Source of the DNA: Manihot esculenta
Lineage: Eukaryota; Streptophyta; Magnoliopsida; Malpighiales; Euphorbiaceae
Reading direction: 5' to 3'
Length of the DNA: 64,000 nt
Assembly: GCF_001659605.2 (NCBI RefSeq)
Contig: NC_035169.2
Coordinates: forward strand, 8,713,610-8,777,609
Position numbers and translations under genes: made by a program
Notes under the pieces: generated by a model
Seen by the model: only the letters and a program-made list of their open reading frames with translations
Databases searched by the model: none
What the model was told of the DNA's origin: nothing
Part shown: piece by piece, positions 58,310-64,000 of the stretch
How positions within the stretch are numbered: position 1 is the first letter of the stretch
Layout: each line of letters starts with the position of its first letter

Positions 58310-60035
58310 CTGAAACAATTATAGAAGAATGGAAAGTTTGGGCAGATGGAGCTTGCGAAGCTGGGGGCACAGGAATTAGGATCCTTTTGCAATCTCGCAT
58401 CAGCATAAAGCTTTGATACATGGCAAAGCTCGCTTTCAAAGCCACCAACAATATGGCTGAATACGAGGCCACAGTAATAGCCCTAAGAATCGTCAAGGAG
58501 CAAGGTATTAAAAAATTAATTATTTTTAGTGACTCACAATTAGTTTTGTCAATCAATGCCAGGAAAAATTAAAGGTTCAAGAACCGAACCTCGTCAAATA
58601 TGAGAAAAATGTCTGGTCCATAATGAAGGAAATTAAGGACGAAAGAGGCAACTGCAAACTTCACCAAGTGGCCAGAGGTAACAATGAAAAGACGGATCTA
58701 TTAGCCAAGATGGGGGCGGTAGGTGAACAACACTTAACCTAACCATTCCAATTCAAGGAGTTGCATACTCCGGGGACAAAAATGGATGAGTCTCTCTCCA
58801 TAGAGGAAGGAGAGTCGTAGATGACGCCCGTATATAAATTTTTTACCCAGGATGATCTTCCAGCTAATTAGTTATTAGCCAAACAGATAATAAAAAAGTT
58901 TTTTAAATACGCACTAATTGATAGCTTACTATACAGCAGGTCATCCACACAACCATGGTTGTGATGTGTTATGGAGAAAGAAGGCTAGGAAATCTTAAAA
59001 AATATCCATGAAGGTGATTGCGGGAGTCATGAAGGAGCTCAAAAAATCGCCCGAAAAGTATTCAGACAATGATACTATTGGCCCATAATAATGCAGGATG
59101 CGAAGCAACTGGTCCAAAGGTGTCAAGTACACTCAAACATCCCAAAGATATTAGGAGAAATGCAAGTGGCCATCAAAAGTCCTTGGCCTTTTTTTCAGTG
59201 GGTGATAGACATTTTGAGCCCTTTCTCTAAGGCATCTAGATGAAGAAAGTTTGTTATTGTGGCAGTAAATCACTTCAGTAAATGGGCAAAACCCGAGGCA
59301 ATACAGTCCATCACTACCCAGCAAGCAATATCTTTTGTCAACCAAAATATATTCACCCAATTTGGAATACCCAAAATAATGATTACCGATAATGAAATTC
59401 AATTTGCAAGCATCAGGTTTAAAGACTTTTATAAAAAATGGAAACTTGATTTGAGGTTTAGCTCAACCTACTACCTCCAATCCAATGGTATGACAGAAGT
59501 AACAAATAGGACTACATTACAGGGGCTAAAGAAAATACTCGACCAAGCCAAGGGTACTTGGCCTGAGGAGTTGCCTCACATACTAGGAGTGTACAGGACT
59601 ACTCCCAGAATAACTACTAGAGAAACATCATTTTCCCTTGTATATGGGGCGAAAGCGATCATCCCTGTGGAAATACAAGTAAGTAGTTTCATAACACAAT
59701 ATCCTGAAATTCTGGGACACTCCGAGGATACGCAATTCAATTTGGACCAACCCGAATTCATGCAAAAAAATGCCACGATAAGAATGGCGGTTTACAGAAA
59801 CAAAATTTCTAGAATATTCAACAGCAAAGTCAGGCGAGAGTCTTCAATGTTGGAGACTTGATCCTCAAAAGAGTAGATGTGATAGGTGGTAATGCCAGAC
59901 ATGGTAAGCTAGGAGAAAACTGGAAAGAACCGTTTAAGGTCACAAAGTTTATTCGCTCTGGATCTTATAATCTGGCCAAGCTAAATGGGCAAGTTATTCC
60001 CCATGCATAGAATATTTATAATTTGAGAAAATTTT
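58310..60035 (+). pseudogene. Gyp-3 second RNase H and integrase (broken)
   Basis: The second RNase H has WADGACEAGGTGIRI, then LAFKATNNMAEYEA and FSDSQLVLSI. The integrase follows: the zinc-site region (GSHEGAQKIARKVFRQ), catalytic regions (WVIDILSPFSK, IMITDNEIQF, GMTEVTNRTT) and a C-terminal PFKVTKFIRSGSYNL. The triad residues are still present but several stops and frameshifts break the frame. The double RNase H supports the Tat lineage. Confidence 0.85.
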
Positions 60036-60129
60036 ATTAATAATGAGTGGACAAGATCATTTTCATATGATAAGAACCTCAGAAACCAGGAACAATGGAT
60101 TGCCTTACCCGAAAGAAAGTCTAATGAAT

Positions 60130-60775
60130 AGACCATTCGGGAGTTGACCCCATTAATTGAGGCCACAAGGCGGTTTTTGCCAAGCCAGGTCACAAGGCAT
60201 TTTTTAGCTAGACCATTCAGGCGTTGGTTCTATTAATCAAGGCCACAAGACAGTTTTCGCCAAGTCAGGTTACAAGGCATTTTTTAGCCAGATCATTCGG
60301 GCATTGTTTCCATTAATCAAGGCCACAAGACAGTTTTCGTCAGGTCAGGTCACAAGGCGATTCTCACCAAACCATTCGGACATTGGTTCTATTAATCAAG
60401 GCTATAGGGCAGTTTTTACTAGGCCAAGTCATAAGATGTTTTTTAGCCATATCATTCGGGCGTTGGTTCCATTAATCAAGGCCACAAAACAGTTTTTAGC
60501 AGACCAAATCACAAGGCATTTTTTAGCCAGACCATTCGGGCATTGGTCCCATTTCAAGACCACAAGGCAATTTTCGCCAGGCCAAGTCACAAAACGGTTC
60601 TCGCTAGACCATTCGGGCATTGGTTTTATTAATCAAGGTCACAAGGTAGTTTTCACCAAGCCAAGTCATAAGGCATTTTTTAGTCAGACTATTCGAGTAT
60701 TGGTTCTATTAATCAAGGCCATAAGACATTTTTCGCCAGGCCAGATTACAAGGCAATATTTGCCAGACCATTTGG
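60130..60775. repeat. About 80-bp tandem array, eight units
   Basis: Units carry ACCATTCGGGCATTGGTT, then ATTAATCAAGGCCACAAG, then a purine/pyrimidine half with CAGGTCACAAGGC. Copies begin near 60131, 60211, 60291, 60370, 60450, 60530, 60607 and 60687, with some length variation. It lies in the 3' non-coding part of Gyp-3. Open frames through it are a by-product of the repeat length and not genes. Confidence 0.9.
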
Positions 60776-61586
60776 GCTTTTGGCCCTGAAAAAAGGTCAT
60801 ACACACTAAGAGAGTTGAGGAGGGTGTATACTGACTCCTTAGCCTCCAAAAAATGAGGGGAAATCCATTGAAGGATAAGGCAGACCTTCCAAATAAGAAC
60901 AAATAAGAATTAAAAGACCATAATGTCATACTGGGTAGAAGAGAATGTATCTTTACAGATAAATAGGCAAAATAAGCATTTTCATTATAAAAGATCACAA
61001 GTAGACTAAAAGACTCGAACAAAGTCTCTATTAGATCAAAACCCTCAAAATCTAATCCTATGAAAGACATCGTCTAAAAGGCCAACTGTCTCTCCAACTG
61101 TATTCCTAGCCTTTCTCTAGGAATTAATCTTGCGTAATCCAGCCCTTCTCGTGAGGGTCATAACACTAAAAAAATGTTATAATCAGGCCAGTTGAAGCCC
61201 TTATGAAAGCTCGAGGGTCGCAACGGTGAAAAGGTATCATAGTTGGGCCAGATGCAATCTCCGACAGTATGCCCTTGCCTTCATAAAAATTCAACTTTGG
61301 TCGCTCTTCGTAGACCAAGATGACATTCTCCAAATAGGCCTAGTTGTCCTTAAAAGAAAAGAATAAGAAGACGCTCCACTCCATGATCCTCGAAAATGGC
61401 AGTTGCCCAATAAAAAAAAAGGTTCTTATACATATGCATAACTCACAAAGTCTTTAAAATGGATTGAAAAATGAGGACACCATTATGACCAAGGGAAGAC
61501 GAAGCGATATAAACAATCAAGTTGCGCTGAAGACGAAATGTCATCTTCGAATGTAAAGAATCAAAGACCAGTGGAGAGACCTTTGA

Positions 61587-62118
61587 TGCTACATAACGAC
61601 CTCCAAAAGGGAGCTGTGAGCTATCATCACGAGATAGGTCCACGTGGCAAGGATCAGGTGAGTAGGAGATATGGTACATATCGAAGTAAGAAGAATTCAG
61701 ACACTTTAGCACCCGGGTCATCACCAAATGACTCACCCATCCCTCAACAAGACGAGTCTCGGCACGAAATTACTGTTATTAAGTACAGCTCGACATATCT
61801 CCATTATATCTGACATAGCGAGATTTCCACCTAAACAGCTAGTGATGTCCCGCATCAAGCAGACGACCACATTACTGCTGGATTATCAGTTTAATATCAT
61901 ATTCATCTCTATCTTTGATGGTATAAAAGTAGAAGAACTATAGAGGTCAAGACTCTAAGCAATTTATTACACTTTCTCTACTCGTCTAGATACTGATTTA
62001 AGTGTCAGAGTGGCTGCCGGAGGCACCCACTACCACCTCATATTGCCTCTCTTGCAGGTTCAGGCCAATTGCAGTCCAGACTCATTCTAATCATTTCATC
62101 AATTTAATCTTTATAACA
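61587..62118 (+). repeat. Gyp-3 3' LTR
   Basis: It matches 55266-56058 apart from the single copy of the 238-bp segment. It is preceded by a purine-rich GTGGAGAGACC. Confidence 0.9.
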
Positions 62119-62864
62119 TTAAATATAATATTATAAAATGATATTGCATGATGCATATTTTAAGGTATAAAATATTTAAAGTAAAATTGAAAAAATTGTA
62201 AAATTAAAAAGTACAAATTAAACTTAATCTTAATTAGGCGTGTAATATACCATTACAATAATGAATAATTAAATTTAATTAGCTATTAAAATCAATGTGT
62301 TTCATAATATTACAGTATATAAAAAAATATAAAAATTTATATAAAAAAATAAGTCACGAATGTGTATGACAAATATAAGTAGCATGTAAAAGAAAATAGT
62401 ATTACTAAATTGATTAATTAAATTAAATTGAAATTTTAATTTTTTTTAAAATTCAATTTAAATTGATTTAGTTTTTTTTTAATAAAGCCATTTTCAATTC
62501 AACACTAATTTTATCTTAAAATTTTAATTATGTTACTTAATTTAAAGCCTCGTTCATATTTTGAGTACAATTTTAAATCTAAATTAAATAAATTTAAAAA
62601 AATATTATTTTTCATTAAAAATATATTTATATTTAATCTACTTGTATTTGAAAATAAAAATTTTAAAGTGGTGGTAGCTTCAGTCGGCCCTTTAAATCCA
62701 TCATTGTTTGAGAGAGCATATAAAATAAAAAAAAAGTTTCAAACAGCATATTACAACAAATTTTAACAAATGAAAAAATAAATTATAATAAAATTTAACA
62801 GAATGAAGGATGAACTATTGGATCTAAAATAATTTCAGAACCTCGTGGTTTAGTTTCAACAAGT
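62119..62864. other. AT-rich intergenic DNA
   Basis: No gene was seen. A 78-codon open frame at 62530-62766 is Lys/Phe/Asn-rich, as expected by chance in AT-rich DNA. Confidence 0.5.
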
Positions 62865-64000
62865 TGTCACAGCGCTCTTGAACACTGTGCCTATACGGCA
62901 CTTGGACAGAACCCAATGAAATTACAGTCTACCAAGTTCAGTCTATCGATAAATCTTACCACGGTGCCCTACCTTGGACTCATCAGGGAAGCGACTCTAG
63001 CCCCTAATCAGTGTATATAAAAATGGTGATCTTACACACAATGGCCCTTCTGAGCAACTCCCCACTCAATTTTCACGGTAACATCTTTTCCAGCATAGTG
63101 TTGTACATCCCCATAATTTATGGACGTGATAACTCTCCTCCACTCAAACCATATTCGCCCTCGAGCATGTCCACAATAAAGCACTTTGATTCTAGCATCG
63201 TTTCTCCGAAATGACGCTCTTCCACTCAAGCTACGAGGCAACGGGGCAAAGGGGACGTCCCAGTCCCGTCGGAACGCAAGCTTCATCTGCCTTGCCCCAC
63301 TCGTTGAGGCATCCGAGGAACCCTATCCTCACTCATACATTTGCCTTGCAACTTGCTCTGGACACCACATTCACTTAGTGAGTCCAATATAACACCTCAG
63401 TGCACGCAGCATTAATCCTTGCTCTCCTCCACTAAAAAAGCTCAACTCAATTACGCACATAGCCACTCTGCTGGGTCCCCACACCAGGAAAGAAAACTCC
63501 TCTCCTCCTCTATTCTTCCAGGATCGTCAGGCGGATGGCAGTGCGTGCCATGTGGAAGCCCACTTTTGCTCTGATACCACATGTCACAGGCGCCCTTGAG
63601 CATTACGCCTATGCGGTACTTGGACAGGCCCTATCGAAGAGTTTTGCCACGCTGACTGGTTTTCTCCTGCCTTGGACTCATTAGGAGAGTGGCTCCAGCA
63701 GTGTATGCAGGAATGATGATCCCACACACAATGGCCCTTCTGAGCAACTCCCCACCGAATCTTCACGACAACATTTTTCCCAGCATGGTGTTGCGTATTC
63801 CCAGAATTTATGGACGTGATAACTCTCCTCCGCTCAAACCATGCTCGCCCTCGAGCATATCTGCAATAAAGCTCTTTGATCCTAGCATCGTTTCTCCGAA
63901 GTGATGCTCCTCCACTCAAGCTACGAGCGCAACGAGCCAAAAGGGATGTCCCAGTCCCGTCAGAATGCAGGTTTCATCTGCCTTGCCTTACCCATTAAGG
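62865..64000 (-). mobile_element. TRIM-like element, apparently in tandem
   Basis: A 717-bp period is seen. LTR-like units lie at 62865-63131 (267 bp) and 63582-63821 (240 bp). On plus, each runs from TGTCACAG to GACGTGATA, giving TGTCAC/GTGAcA-type inverted ends on minus with the last one mutated. Between them are 450 bp that contain, next to the right LTR, TGGTATCAGAGC on minus (initiator-Met primer site, about 63568-63579). Next to the left LTR is a purine-rich tract, GAGTGGAGGAGAGT on minus. After the second LTR the internal sequence starts again (63822-64000) and leaves the window. No coding capacity was seen. Confidence 0.65.

Larger units (their letters stand above)
55266..62118 (+). 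mobile_element. Degenerate Tat-like Ty3/gypsy element (Gyp-3, 6.85 kb)
   Basis: 5' LTR 55266-56058 (793 bp) and 3' LTR 61587-62118 (532 bp), both starting TGCT and ending AACA. Between them lie protease, RT, two RNase H domains and integrase on plus, and then a tandem repeat array. Gag is almost entirely missing. The LTR length difference is mostly explained by a 238-bp duplication in the 5' copy. No matching target duplication was found (ATTCA left, TTAAA right). LTRs are clearly diverged and pol has many stops, so it is old. Confidence 0.88.

Noticed and set aside
60304..60789. 161-codon open frame with repeated IKATRQFSPGQVTRRF units
   Set aside because: It arises from the roughly 80-bp tandem array; unit changes are not codon-biased and both strands show open frames.
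55266..62118. Target site duplication for Gyp-3
   Set aside because: The five bases outside the LTRs (ATTCA and TTAAA) do not match, so none is claimed.
62530..62766. 78-codon Lys/Phe-rich open frame
   Set aside because: Composition is what AT-rich DNA yields by chance.
63011..63940. Paired open frames on both strands in the right-end repeat
   Set aside because: They occur in both copies of a non-coding TRIM-like repeat and are broken differently in each.
1..64000. rRNA, tRNA, organelle-derived DNA or a bacterial-type operon
   Set aside because: No such sequence was recognised on either strand. tRNA-like matches are limited to primer-binding sites and decayed SINE-like boxes.

Overview
This is plant nuclear DNA, very probably from a eudicot. 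The evidence is an AT-rich intergenic background, intron-containing plant-specific genes (two NAC factors, an S40-type senescence regulator, a CDKE/CDK8 kinase) and nested plant LTR retrotransposons of the Tat, Athila and copia types. The species cannot be fixed from the sequence alone.

Only four host genes are well supported. A NAC090-like gene lies at 21.2-22.3 kb (minus) and a second, closely similar one at 40.4-41.5 kb (minus). Both have three exons with introns at the same places. Between them is an intronless coding region for the Mediator kinase CDKE-1/CDK8 (34.7-36.1 kb, plus), with a probable 1-kb intron in its 5' UTR. An S40-family gene lies at 53.6-54.2 kb (minus). A weak 5'-exon-like stretch at 46.9 kb is unassigned.

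Layout. 0.3-19.5 kb: a broken LINE with endonuclease, reverse transcriptase, zf-RVT and RNase H pieces. It is interrupted by a truncated Athila-like element (3.5-5.8 kb) and by a young 13.1-kb Tat-lineage element, Tat-1 (6283-19407), with 489-bp LTRs and a perfect 5-bp target duplication. Tat-1 has gag-pol on minus and an extra, spliced gene on the opposite strand between pol and the 3' LTR. 19.5-33 kb: MITEs, the first NAC gene, a copia element without its reverse transcriptase that sits inside a MITE (22.8-26.6 kb), tandem repeats and a decayed LINE. 33.4-41.5 kb: CDKE-1 and the second NAC gene. 43.7-45.9 kb: a MITE and a MULE-like element with a TTC microsatellite. 48.1-51.8 kb: the 3' part of a second Tat element, with its own antisense gene and an LTR. 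55.3-62.1 kb: a third, degenerate Tat-like element with a duplicated LTR promoter and an 80-bp tandem array. 62.9-64 kb: a TRIM-like unit that appears to be tandemly repeated and runs off the window.

The host genes do not form a pathway or cluster, apart from the two NAC paralogues. The most interesting signal is in the Tat elements. The antisense gene keeps the same two introns in two separate elements. A short hairpin just upstream of it is preserved in three copies although its arm sequences differ. All retroelement reading frames seen here carry stops or frameshifts. All coordinates and comparisons were made by reading the sequence, without database searches.
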